Positions 52,187 to 63,169 of a stretch of 64,000 nucleotides of DNA are shown here, in pieces. The notes beneath the pieces were generated by a model. It worked only from the letters and a program-made list of their open reading frames with translations, did no database searches and was not told where the DNA came from. The first letter of the stretch is position 1. Every line of letters starts with the position of its first letter. The DNA is taken from the NCBI GenBank assembly GCA_025766275.1, contig JAFKAC010000116.1, positions 104,628 to 168,627 of the forward strand. The letters are read 5' to 3'. Source of the DNA: Lactarius indigo. Lineage: Eukaryota > Basidiomycota > Agaricomycetes > Russulales > Russulaceae. Made by a program: the position numbers and the translations under genes.

Positions 52187-55100
52187 TGCAGCAATGATGC
52201 TGCTGCCCTCATTGAGGAGAAGAAACGGTTTGCTGCTGAATATGTTGCAGCTAACTATCAGAATTGGGTGACTGAGGCACTGCAACAGAGGTGGCCCTCA
52301 GTTGAGGCGGACACGGGGCGCATTTCTCAAGAGGAATACATGTGTCAGGGGCGTGACTGCATTTATGCTGATGTCAAACAGGAGGTTGCTGAGGATGCTG
52401 CCCGATACAAGGCCTCCCTCTCCCGCAGTCTCGTTCAGTCAATCGACGCGGACCATTGAGAGGAGCAGGCCTTGGTGTCACTCAAGAAGAAAAGCAAGAA
52501 GTCAGTTATGCCCCCACACCCGAAGTCCGTCACTGCTACACAAGCGGTTATGTCTCAAGCGGCTGCACTCCACCATGCCCCCCTCAGCTCCAAGCGCTCC
52601 CAGGATGGCCAGACGTGCTCCCGTGCAACTTTGGTCTCCTCTAACATGCCCGAGGTTGCTGCCTATGTGCACCCCCTGGGCTACTCTAGCTCGCAGGAAG
52701 ACTTGTATGCGGGCCCCATCCCCGCCACTCTAGGTATGCCTCTTCCTGAATCTGTGCTCACAACCCCACGTGCTGGCCCCATTGAGGGTCCCATGATGGT
52801 CACCCCCTTACAGCTTAATTCAGAGGTGGAACTGTTGAGGGATGTCGCGTCTTCGATGCACAACCCAGCCAATGTCATGGAGGCCAATCCCTCCCCACCC
52901 CCACCGGTCGTGACACCTGTTGTTCTGTCCCCTGAACCCGCGGTGTCATCTGGCCCGCTTGAGGTTATGATGGGCATGCTTCAACAGTTGGTGACATCCG
53001 TGGGTGCTCTCACTGACTGTGTGACTGCCATTGAACACAGCTCTGTTGCACAGCGACCTTCGCCTCCCTCCACACATCCGGTTCACCACATGCACGATGA
53101 GATCTCTGCCGTTCTGGCACCTTCTACCTTGCAGGACCTGACGCCATCCATGTCAGTCACTCTTGCTCCATCACTCCCGGCACCCTTGGTGGAACCAGCT
53201 CCTGTGCCTGGCAAAGTGCAGTCAAAGCCTCCCAAGGTGACCCCAGCGGAGAATGCTGGTGCAATGGCCCCTTCTCCTGTTGACTTTCCCCCTCTCCTGG
53301 TGTCCTTGGTGGAACCAGCTCCCCCTAAGTCGCGTAAGCAAGGAAAGGGGTCAGGGCCTCCCAAGATGTCAAACTTGACACCCGCTGCTCCTGCTGCACC
53401 GGCTCCTCCTTCTGGACCCAACCCGCGTGCGGCACTGGTGCCTACTGGTGACGACGATGGTTTTATTCCCATGACTTGCCACCCCATCACCTACAGCATT
53501 GTCACCGCATCTGGTGTACAACACCAAGCGGCCTCCACGGCCATTGCTCGCGCCGCCGTGGTTGCTCAAGGGCGCTCTTGTACTGGCCGCCACCTCTGTC
53601 CTTCCTCTCAAACCCCGAACACCACACAGGTCGTTGTCCATCGTGATGGCGGGTTTGAAGATGTGGCCAAGGAAGTGACCTTGCGAGCATGTACTCCCGC
53701 TGATATTGCTCATGAGGTTCGGTCGGCCATCGAACATACAAGCACCACGCCTACATGCCTTCTCTCTGGCAAATGGTCCTTGAATGTTGCTGTTAACGGC
53801 AACTTTGTCTACACCTTTGCCGACAAGTTCCCCATGACCTCTGTTCTCCCGTTTGCCCCTCAACTCCTACAACCCTTCCCAGGTGGCATCCTGATCCTGG
53901 CTGACAGCTGGTGCTGGGCCAACCTTCAGGCAGTTTCCACTGCTGATGCCGAGGGTGTCATTTGGGAGGGTGAGGACCTTGAGCGTGAACTATGCAACAA
54001 CTCTGCCTTCTGCACAGTCCCCTTCCCCTCCCCACCTCATTGGCTGCAGGACCCTTCTTTGGATGCTCAACTCACTGCCGATGTCACCTTCACATTTGAG
54101 GACCCCACTGGCAAGGTTGCCGAACAGGCCCTTATCGATGGTGTCCACATGTTTAATTATCAAGTCAAACTGGTGATCACTGGTGATAAGCCAGTCCTCA
54201 TGCAATGCGGGCAGTGCCACCAGCTTGGACATCACATGGATGTGCCCGCATGCACACTCAAATCTAACCAGATACACTGTCATCGGTGTGGTGGCTCCCA
54301 TGCTCCTGCCAATCACGCCTTTTACTGCAATAAACCCCACAAGAAGGCGGGTGTCTGCGATTGCTCGCTCCCTTGCCTCCTTTGTGGTAAGACTGGTCAC
54401 AACATGTGCTCCAAAAAGTGCCCAACACACGGTGACTTCCCAGTCCCTCATGTGGCCACTGTCACCTCCACGCCTGCCCCGTCCAACCCTAAGTCCACTC
54501 TCCAGCGTCCAATGGAGATGCCATCCCTTTCCCCACCGGACCTCCCTCCTGCACCTGCCAACCTCTTTGAGGGTTGCACTGAGGAAGCTCCATCGGCACC
54601 GCCCCCTGCCCCTGCTGCTGTGCCTGCGACGCTTGCCCCGTCTGTGGCTACTGTGGCTCCACGATCCAAACCTAAAGCACGCATTGTCACCCCAGATATG
54701 GACACGGCCAAGCGGGACGAACTGCCTGCTGAATGCGCGGCGAAACACCCACGGCCTTGACCTACCTCCCCAGTAGCTCCCATCCCCTCCAAAGGCTATT
54801 CTGCAGAGGAAATTCAATTATGTATGTTGGGGGATGCTAAGGATGCCGCTGTTCATGCCGCGGCCGCCCGTATCGCCCAGTCCCCTCCTCCCCCCCATCA
54901 AGACAACGCGGCGATTGACCAACTCGCACCTGTCACCCCTCTCCAACTTGCTGTCTCCTCCACCCCTGTGGTGATGAACCCTGTCTGGACCATCTCCGTC
55001 ACAGACCGCAAGCATGCTGCGGATCGCTACTTCCACATTCTTGATGAAAACCAAGCCCGAATGGTCAGCTTCTATGTGGGTGATGTCCTCTATGGCGCCC

Positions 55101-55345
55101 CCTACGAAGTTCTTTTGGACTCCTTCCACTCCCTTCGTGATGATGAGGCCTCCGTGGTCTGCCGCATCATGGATGGGGATGTAACTGCCCTTGACAAGAG
55201 CCCTGTGTGGACTAATGAAGCTTACGAGTGTGCCACTTTGCACAGCCGCACTTTTGGCTTCGCCAACACCTGGGATGATGAACCGACCTTGACCCACTCA
55301 GCGAGTGTGATCCCCACACCTCCTCCTAACCCCCCTCATGTATAA
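52187..55345 (+). pseudogene. LINE ORF1, segment 4 (zinc knuckles, C-terminus)
   Basis: Resumes the frame (RSC-SNDAAALIEEKKRFAAEY). Coiled-coil-like start, then TGA at 52456, a lysine patch (SLKKKSKK), a long Pro/Ala/Ser-rich region, and an RNA-binding-like segment (WSLNVAVNGNFVYTFADKF) near 53780. Three Cys/His motifs follow: CGQCHQLGHHMDVPAC, CHRCGGSHAPANHAFYC and CLLCGKTGHNMCSKKC (54208-54420). Another TGA at 54758 precedes a conserved-looking C-terminal part (DRYFHILDENQARMVSFYVG) that ends at TAA 55343-55345. This part has no frameshifts. It is the Gag-like RNA-binding protein of the LINE. Confidence 0.85.
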
Positions 55346-55346
55346 T

Positions 55347-58300
55347 ATGGCCATTGGCACACTTAACATGGGGAGGATGTTACGCCACTACAGGGGTGTA
55401 AGGTACGACCTGTACCAAGTCAGTCAAGTTACAGTAGCGCAAGCTCTCAGGCTCGGCTTCAGCTGGATGATGCACAAGGATCACAAGGACAATAGTCACT
55501 TGGACCGTAGAGGAAGGCTAAGACTTGAAGGTCTAGCAAAGGTGAGAGGTTCTTGAGACAAGGGAAGGCGCGAAGGCATCCGTCTTAGACGAGTGTAGTA
55601 TTACACAAGAAGTCTAGTCTACCGTACAAGCTAGGTATGACTAGGGTTAAATAGAGGTTGTGCTGTATGGTCATCACAAATAGATGGCGCCATCGCCGGG
55701 TTAAGGAATAAAGGGATAGGCATAAAGAGAACAAGGCATGGACATATCAAGAACAAAGGGGAATCACACAGGGTCGCGCGTGGATGGGAACAAATTGGAA
55801 GCTAGCACATGTCAAACTTTATCGGAAGAGAACATCGATAAGCAGGGCGTGCGATAGGAACTGAATAATCGTAAAGTCTGCATAATCGTACAGGGCTCGT
55901 ATAGTATGGGGGAAAGGAATAGTAACATGTGAAAGAACGAGTCCAAGGAAAATCGTAACAGAGGAGGAACTTGGCGATGCATGCATTATTATCCACACAA
56001 TCAACTGTCGACGTCTTGTGCGTCCAAGAACCTTGGTTTGGGAGGATTGGGGTAGCGAGAGATGATGGTTTGCGGGAGGGGAGAGAGGTGTTTGGCAGCG
56101 CAATCGGTCCAGCGTGGGCCCTCCACTACCCATTCTTCACTGACGGCCGCTGGCCAAAAGTTATGACTTATGCCCATCGCCACTTGCATCGGCACTCCCA
56201 CAGACCGAATGAGGTCCAGGTTGCTGCGTGCCTGGACCTTGTTCAACACCCATGTTTGCTAATCACGGACGTCCACTGCAGGTCTGAGACCTGGCGGATT
56301 GTCAACTTTTACAATGATGTGGAGGACCCCACAGCCCTCAGCGCCCTGCTGGCTTTGGACCTTGGGGGGGACATCCCCACACTCTTGGTTGGGGACTTCA
56401 ATCTCCATTCTAAGACGTGGTCCCCCCTGGGGTTCTCCCTGTCACCCAACACAGATAGGTTTGAACAGTGGGCTGCGGCTAACACTCTCTCCCTCCTTTC
56501 CCAACCTAGTGTCCCCACCTGCCGTGGCACGGTGGCCCAGGGTCAATGGGACTCAACCATTGACCTGGTATGGTGTAACTTCGTGGCTGAGATTCACGGC
56601 ACGTTCCAAGGGGCGCTGGTGGATTGGTCTGACTCCTATGGGTCAGATCATGCTCTCATCAGTACCCTTGCCTGCCCCTCGGCCCGGAGCCTGCACCGAC
56701 GTACCGACACAACCAACTTGTTTGATACTAACATCGACGAGGAAGGCTGGAAGGAGTGGTCCTGGCTCATGGCCATTCACTCCCCAGTCCTTCATGGTAC
56801 TCTCCGCTCTCCAGTGGAAATCGACACCATGCTGGACAAGATCTACGAAGTGTTCAATGTTGCTTGTAAAGAAACCATGGCTTGCAAAGGTGCTAACCAT
56901 GCCCAAGCTGCCCCCTGGTGGAACGAGGAATGTACCCACGCTACGGACCGTCTTCATTCAGCGTCCACCGATGAGGAGATTGCCTCTGCCTCTGCCTCCC
57001 TCCGCCAGATCACTAGGTGGGCCAAATGGGAGTGGGCAGACCGGTACATCACCTCGGCCAATGTGTGGGAAGTTGCGGCCTGGAGGCATGGCAGGCACAT
57101 CTCCACTGTCCTGGGACTGAAGGACGGTGACGGTTTGATCACATACAATGAAGAAGGTATGGCCGATATCTTGGCCTCTCGCTTCTTCAAATGCGACACG
57201 GACCATGTCCCTCTCCACATCCCTGGAGACCCCGACCCTCACCCTGCATGGCCCTTCTTCACTCTGATGGAGCGTGAGGGTGCTGACCTCCTGAAAACGG
57301 TGGCTAATAAGTCTGCTCTGGGAGTGTCCGGGATCGGTTGGTTCCTCCTGAAGCGTGCCTGGGGTGACCCCGATGCTGACGGATGGAAGGGCATTGGCTC
57401 CACCCTTACTAACCTCTTTCAGTCTTGTATCGAGATGGGCCATCACCCTGCACGCTGGAAACAGGCGGTGGTTGTGGTCATACCCAAACCGGGTCGCCCT
57501 GACTACTCGCTGGCCAAGGCGCACCGCCCCATCTCTTTACTGGAGTGCATGAGCAAGCTGCTTGAAAAAGTGGTTGCTAAGCGCCTCCAGCATGATCTTG
57601 TACAGGAGGAATTGCTCACCACCAACCAGTTTGGGGGCTGGCAGTTCTCTTCCTGCCTGGATGCTGGACTGGCTTTGCTGCATGACGTCCAGGTGGCTCA
57701 TAGCCTGGGACTCAAGTGTGGCATCATTTTGTTCGATGTCCAGGGTTTCTTTGACAACGTGCACCACAGTCGCCTCCTTTCCATTCTCACTGGCATGGGT
57801 TTTGCGCCTTCCCTTGTGGGTTGGTTCGCTTCCTTCCTGGAGGACTGGAAAGTGCAGCTGCAGTTCAACGGCTACCTGGCAAAGGAACGGGAGCAACCGG
57901 TGGGTGTGCCGCAAGGCTCCCCACTCTCCCCAGTACTGTTGGTGATCTACACGTCCGCCTTGCTTGAGCACATGAGGGGTTGGAATAACTCCTCGCTTGG
58001 CATGTACGTGGATGATGGAGTGCTGTTTGCATGTGGAGAAACCTGGGAGGCAGTCACCACCCTCCTGCGCACCTGCTACACTGTCTGCGAAGACTGGCTC
58101 CGGACTGCTGGACTTGCCATTGAGCCAGACAAGACGGAGTTGTTGTTCTTTTGCCGGCCACGGACACGCAAAACCATCCTTCCGCCCTCCTGACTGCTGC
58201 TTCCAGATCGGGCGTGGAACACATATTATGTTGCTACTCTGGTGGAAACACTGCACTACCTGGGGTTCTTCTTTAACCGGAGCCTCAAGTGGGACCTGCA

Positions 58301-60008
58301 CATGACCATCATGTGCAACCGGGCTCGTGCATCCATCAACACATTGCGCGTCTTGGGCAATACCATTCGCGGGCTGTCCATGGCGAACTGGCACCTCGTG
58401 CTCAATGCCGTGTGCCTCCCAGTTCTCTCCTATGGATGCCAGCTGTGGTATAAGCCCAAGGGGACCGTGGGTCTTGTCAAGAAACTCCAGACCGTCCAGA
58501 ACGAGATGGTCAAGGTGGTAACAGGCTCTTTCCACACTGCTCCTTGGGATGCTTTGCTACACATTGCACGCATGCTCCCGATGAACCTCTATCTGGACAA
58601 GCTGACCCAAACTTCTGCGCTTTGGCTTTACAGGTTACCCTGGGCATCCCAACTCCTGCGCTGGCTTGGCCCGCAGTGGTACATCCCAGGCCAGAGTGAC
58701 TTCCCACCGGTGGTCACACGTCCATTATCCGGGTCTGGCCAGAGATCTTGCACCCCCACAACCTTGGAGGCTCTTGCTGCACGTGTGCCATCTGATGGCC
58801 CATGCATCAACGTAACAGCAGTTGCCCCCTGGGAGGTACCCAACTGGGAGGCACGACTTAGCTTCATGGGCCCTGGCAGCCTGCACCAATGCCTTGCCTG
58901 GACGCATGACCTTTGCCAGTCTGTGGAAGGGTTGAGTCTCAGTATTGCCTTTGTCCAGGCCTGCGTCACTGCAGCTGGGTGTGATGATGAGCGGGAGGTG
59001 GGTGCAGCGAGCACCACCTTCTCTGTCAGGGGCTCTGCCCTCACCTACGAGAGTTGGACATTGGGCACGGGGACCTTACAGTTTGATGCTGATGCCTTTG
59101 GCTTGGCTAAGACTGCGGAGGCGTTGGCCATGTACTATACCGATGAGGTGCCCCCTCCTGATGTTTTCTACTTATTTTCTTCAAACTTGTTGGCCTTGCA
59201 GGCGGTTAAAAACCCCTGCAACCAAAAGGCTCATTCACACTCTCTGCACTTCCACCAGGTGCTTTCTACTCTCACATTGCATCACCCGGACTTACGTTAC
59301 TTTCTTGTTTGGTCCCCCACAGATCAGGAACTAGAAGGGCAACAGGTGGCACAGGCACTGGCGGCCAAGGCCTGCACGCGTAACCCCCCCTCGGGTGTAA
59401 ATTGCATTCAATCTGCAGCATTCCAAAAGGACCACACACGCAAACGGGCTTTCAACATGTGGCAACACAAGTGGCATGCAGACCACCTTGTACCAGACTT
59501 TCGTCTGTGGGAACTAGGGGAGCTGTTAGCACATCATCACCAACACATCACGGTCTCCCCTCCGGACCCCATCAAGAACCACCCCCTTTGGCGCGCGGCA
59601 GTCATGCACGACAAAGATGAGCATGGATGCCCCACTGGTCCGCCGAAGTTCTCTCGGCGCACCACGTCCACTGCTATGCAATTGGCCATGGACCATGCCT
59701 TCACGGGCACATACGTCACATGTTTCTGTCCCTCTGACCCTTTGGAGCACATATCCTGCCCCTGTGGCGCCCCCCTTCACTCCCCCGAACATCTCATCCA
59801 CCACTGTCCGCAGTATCTATCCAACTGGTACAACATGGGCATCCTTAGCTCCACCTATGTCCCTATCCACCCCATCTACCCATACACAGCCCTCTTCTCC
59901 ACTTTGGAGGGTACCACTTGCCTTCTCTGTTTCCTCCAGGAATCCTGCACTGCCTCCGGTCTGGAATCCAGCCCACCCCCACCTGAAGTGCCACCTGAAC
60001 CTGACTAG
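55347..60008 (+). pseudogene. LINE ORF2: endonuclease, RT, RNase H-like
   Basis: ATG at 55347 begins 1 nt after the ORF1 stop (TAATATGG). The inverted solo LTR 55378-55960 interrupts after MGR and the frame resumes at 55966. AP-type endonuclease: VLCVQEPWFG, LLVGDFNLHSKTW and GSDHALI. RT: HRPISLLECMSKLLEK, NQFGG, ILFDVQGFFDNV, VPQGSPLSP and MYVDD (about 58004). TGA at 58191 (PPS-stop-LLLPD, where Arg would fit). Then YLGFFFNRSLKW, an RNase H-like domain and a Cys/His end, CPCGAPLHSPEHLIHHC. The RNase H acidic positions look replaced (VFYLFSSNLLAL and EGQQVAQAL instead of sDs and GNexAD). About 1,360 codons. Confidence 0.9.
55378..55960 (-). repeat. Inverted solo LTR of the Gyp-1 family
   Basis: 583 bp, the reverse complement of the Gyp-1 LTR (ends TGTTACGCC and ATCGTAACA), flanked by GAGGA (55373-55377 and 55961-55965). 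It splits LINE ORF2 after its first ten codons. Divergence from the Gyp-1 LTRs is noticeable, so this is an older or different subfamily copy. Confidence 0.94.
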
Positions 60009-60266
60009 GTAACTGTGACACGTAAGGTCTGCGACCTTCTCTTTCATCTCGAGTGTAAGCTCTCTTTTGCTTTGTCTTTGGACATGTAACCTCCACCCCC
60101 TCTTGGGGAGATATTATTGTTCTCGGTCTCTGTTTTGGTTCCATATTTACGACTCGGGGCACCTCTATTTACTCGTGTTTCCTAAATGTGTCAGGTTCGC
60201 GACACGGCTGGTCTGTATCCCTGATATGTATCCCAGAATAAACATGGATCAAAAAAAAAAAAAAAA
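60009..60266 (+). terminator. LINE 3' UTR, poly-A signal and tail
   Basis: About 230 nt after the ORF2 stop without an ORF, then AATAAA (60237-60242) and 16 A's (60251-60266) running into the target duplication. Confidence 0.85.
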
Positions 60267-60277
60267 GGGCCTCCTTC

Positions 60278-60797
60278 AGAAAGTTGTTCCACTCCTCCTG
60301 AAGGGCCTCCCACATCTCATTCTTGTTGCAAGGAAGTGGGTCCCGGGTACAGATCAGGTGATCCAGTTGATCCCACACATGCTTGATAATATTCATGTCC
60401 AGAGAGGATGGCAGCCAAGGGAGAACAGTGACCTTCCTATTTTGGAACCAGTCCCTTGCAATGTGCAAAGTGTGTTTTGGATTGTTGTCTTGCTGGAAGA
60501 TGACCTTGTCCTTGCCTGTTTTCTTCAATTTGTGATCCTTGATAGTGCCCAGAAGACTTTGTTGGAGGATATCAACATACCCAGGACCATTCATGATCCC
60601 CTCAACACGATGAAGCCTTCCCATCCCCTCCTTGGTGATGCAGCCCCACACCATCACATTTCTGCCCCTATGCTTGACTGTTTTCTTCATAAAACGAGGG
60701 TCTAGTGCCTGTCTAGGCTTCATCCAGCAATATTGATGGCCATCTGACTTGAATAGCATGAACTTAGACTCATCTGAGAAATGACCTATTTCCAGTC
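60278..60797 (-). pseudogene. Tc1 transposase, middle piece
   Basis: Minus strand. It contains FSDESKFMLF (first catalytic Asp), VMVWGCI, VIFQQDNNPKHT (second Asp) and SSLDMNIIKHVWD. The third catalytic residue, Glu in the family's NPIEHLW, reads Lys. Thirty-four residues lie between the second Asp and this Lys, the DD34E spacing. A TAG and a one-base shift occur just before FSDES. Inactive. Confidence 0.9.
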
Positions 60798-61587
60798 TGT
60801 CACGGACGCTCTATTTTCGCCTTATTTTTCCGTATTTTTATGGATTTATTTGGTGAAGATACAGGTCTCTAACATTGTGCTCAAAAACACCCAAAGTCCT
60901 TAAATATGATAAGATGGTTAGTCACATGATGCCAACATGTGCACCCACCAAGCACGTGACCCTGGGATAGTAACTTCCTTATTGGATGTTACCTCTTTAG
61001 GGCACTATCCTCATTAGTATAATAAGTTTCTCATTGGACAATAAGCAGGGAACATTCTAGATAGTTCTAGACTACGTTGTCATAGGGTTGTGACTCATAG
61101 ATAAAGGACACGTCATTGTTCTGTCAGCGTTAATGACTGTGCATCAGTCAGCACAATAGATAACACTATTATTAGACACAACGCGTCAGTGTCTGACCCA
61201 TTACTATTACACGTACCTTTAGTAACAAGGTTCTATAGTAATTCGAACTCAGCCACAGCAGTGTATATAAACCCTCATGTAGCATCCTGAGTGGAACCAA
61301 CTTGTCCTCTTGGTTCTCCACTCAGGTGCATATTCCCTTGTACTTCCCTTACTCTTCTCCAATATTAACTTGTCCTCTTGGTTCTCCACTCAGCGTGCCA
61401 CTGCATGACCACCTTGCCTATAGTCTTGCATAAAGACTTCAAGTGTGCATACTCTCCACAGTGACTGTACGTTCGGCGCATGACTTGTCTCCACGCTAGG
61501 CTTGGGTGTGCTACTAGTTCAGTTCACTTACCTTCTCTTGGTCTAGTTGTCACGATAAGTCATACTGCTACACAGTCTTCAACAGTT
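60798..61587 (+). mobile_element. LTR-like insert of unknown family
   Basis: A 790-bp insert begins TGTCACGGACG and is bounded by CAGTC (60793-60797 and 61588-61592), which splits the Tc1 transposase between HADW and VI-FSDES. TATATAA at about 61263. A 26-bp direct repeat (ACTTGTCCTCTTGG..., about 61299 and 61368) lies downstream of the TATA, recalling the Cop-1 LTR. Probably a solo LTR, but the 3' end before CAGTC is AACAGTT, not CA. The strand is inferred from the TATA box. Confidence 0.6.
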
Positions 61588-61592
61588 CAGTC

Positions 61593-61994
61593 AGCATGTG
61601 CAGCTGCCCATGCCTTGCGCTTGGCCACATTGGCTGGGGAAATCCAGGGCTTGGACCTACAGACACGTGAGATGAGTCCATACTGGTGTAGTGCCCTGGA
61701 AACTGTAGGGCAAGAGACATGAGGAAAGGCCATTTTGGTGAGTTCAGCAACATTGGCAGCCTCAGTACAAGCAAGCAGAATGGCACCATGGCAAGCATCA
61801 CACTCCTGGAGCTTGTGGGGACAACCAGGCTTGTGTTTCCGGAAATAAGGGTCACCAGACTCCACAAAATGTTTGATGAGGCAGGGAATGGTGGTGCAAT
61901 AGAGGTTGAACTGATGTGCAATCTCATAATCAGATTGGCCGATGTTTTTGAGCTCAACAATCCGAGCAACCTTGCTTGGGGAGGTGTAGACCAT
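61593..61994 (-). pseudogene. Tc1 transposase, N-terminal piece
   Basis: Starts MVYTSPSKVARIVELKN at 61994 on the minus strand, the usual Tc1 beginning. Helix-turn-helix DNA-binding part (QSDYEIAHQFNLY...IPCLIKHF) and a second part (CPTVSRALHQYGLISRVCRSKP) ending KAWAAAHADW at the LTR-like insert. The open frame extends upstream to 62189, but that part is not family-like. Confidence 0.85.
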
Positions 61995-62255
61995 AGTATA
62001 AAGGAGTGACAATGAGTTGGAACTAAGTTTTTGTGGTGTCTCTGGCCAGTATTTATGTAGAAATGTGAAGGGGGCCTTGTGTTCAAAAGTACAGCACATG
62101 ATCTTTCTGGCAATCTGACTACAGCTGTTTTGAATGCACGTTTTCTGGCTATTGGTCATTGTTTTAGGGTCTTTTACATCCAAGGGCATGATGTCCAGCC
62201 ATTTATTACTTCAGTATGTTAATATCTGAAAAGTGCAAAGCGATACAAAATTAGT

Positions 62256-62288
62256 CACATGACTGTGCAATACTTTTGAATGCCACTG
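62256..62288 (-). repeat. Tc1 element right terminal inverted repeat
   Basis: The reverse complement begins CAGTGGCATTCAAAAG and pairs with 15198-15229. TA follows at 62289-62290. Confidence 0.9.
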
Positions 62289-63169
62289 TATCTTGATTAA
62301 CTGTTTGAGGGCATCCATGCACTGTGGTGTCCATTGGAATGGCTGGTCTTTGCATAGTAATTCATTCAAGGGCCTGGCTATATGGGCAAATCAGGGAATA
62401 AAGGGGTGCTGGTATCCTAGTACTCCTAGGAAACTGCGAACTTGTCGTTGAGTGGTAAGTATGGTTGGCCAGGTGGCTAGGCCGTCAACTTTATCTTGAG
62501 CCATCTGTAGGTTCCCTCTGCCGATGGTGAGGCTGAGGTAAGTAGTTTCTGTACACTCAAACTTGCACTTGGGTGGTTGAAGAAAGTAACTTTCGACCAG
62601 TAGCACTTGAAGGATTTGTTTGATGATAAACTGATGGTATGTGGTGTCATTGATGGTTGCGATCAAGATATCATCCATGTAGATAAATACTTCCGACGGA
62701 TATCGCTCCAAGATGTTTTGGAAGATTCGATTCATGGCTTGTACAAAAGTTGCTGGTGAGTTAGTGAGTCCGAAGTACATTACCATAGGTTCGAACATTC
62801 CTCATGGAGTCTTGAAGGCAGCTTTCCATTGGTCTCCATCTTTGATGCATATATTGTTATAGCCCCACTGTATATTGAATTTGGTAAAGAGGGTTTTGTT
62901 GGCAAGCCTATCCAACAAATTTGAAATTAACGGTATGGGGTATTCGTCATGAACTGTGATTTGATTTAGTCGCTTGTAATCTTGCACAGGTCTCAACTTC
63001 CCGTCTTTCTTTTTGAGAAAGAAAAATGGTGATGTGTAGGGAGATTTTGATTCTTGAAAATATCCTTTGGCAAGGTGTTCTTTGAGGAAATCATCGAGTT
63101 CTGTCAACTCTTTAGCGTTCAAGGGATATATTTTGCATGGTAGTGTGGATGGTGCTTCAGGGACTAATT
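62289..63169 (-). pseudogene. Gyp-5 pol, RT part, truncated by telomeric repeat
   Basis: Minus strand from 63169 down: VPEAPSTLPCKIYPLNAKEL, the RT fingers (SKSPYTSPFFFLKKKDGKLR), TKFNIQWGYNN (first catalytic Asp now Asn), a TGA near 62799 (TP-stop-GMFEP), FIYMDDILIA (about 62670), YLSLTIG, and LGVLGYQHPFIP-stop (about 62391), continuing as FAHIARPLNELL to the Tc1 junction. Gag, protease and the 5' LTR are missing. The sequence breaks off at 63169, directly at two TTTAGGG units. Confidence 0.88.

Larger units (their letters stand above)
15561..60264 (+). mobile_element. Tad1-like LINE, about 10 kb without inserts
   Basis: Non-LTR retrotransposon with two ORFs, AATAAA at 60237-60242 and a 16-nt A tail (60251-60266). 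It is flanked by a 13-bp duplication of transposase sequence, AAGGGCCTCCTTC (15548-15560 and 60265-60277). Five segments remain after removing inserts: 15561-16115, 24633-24989, 42745-44392, 52187-55377 and 55966 to about 60264. They add up to about 10 kb. ORF1 is Gag-like with zinc knuckles. ORF2 has endonuclease, RT and an RNase H-like domain, the Tad1/I-group layout. The sharp start at 15561 after the duplication suggests a full-length insertion. Confidence 0.92.
15198..62288 (-). mobile_element. Tc1/mariner element, host of the whole nest
   Basis: Terminal inverted repeats beginning CAGTGGCA(A/T)TCAAAAG are bounded by TA on each side (15196-15197 and 62289-62290). Without its inserts the element is about 1.6 kb, a normal Tc1 size, with one minus-strand transposase. 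It interrupts Gyp-5 pol; taking it out rejoins the RNase H region (LKQLIK...ATSHPTLAQPDL) on the minus strand. It was later hit by the LINE and by an LTR-like insert (60798-61587). Confidence 0.92.

Noticed and set aside
32537..58193. TGA read as a sense codon (altered genetic code)
   Set aside because: Gag frames end at TGA at a conserved position in Gyp-1, -2 and -4, and the in-frame TGAs increase with LTR divergence, so mutation explains them better.
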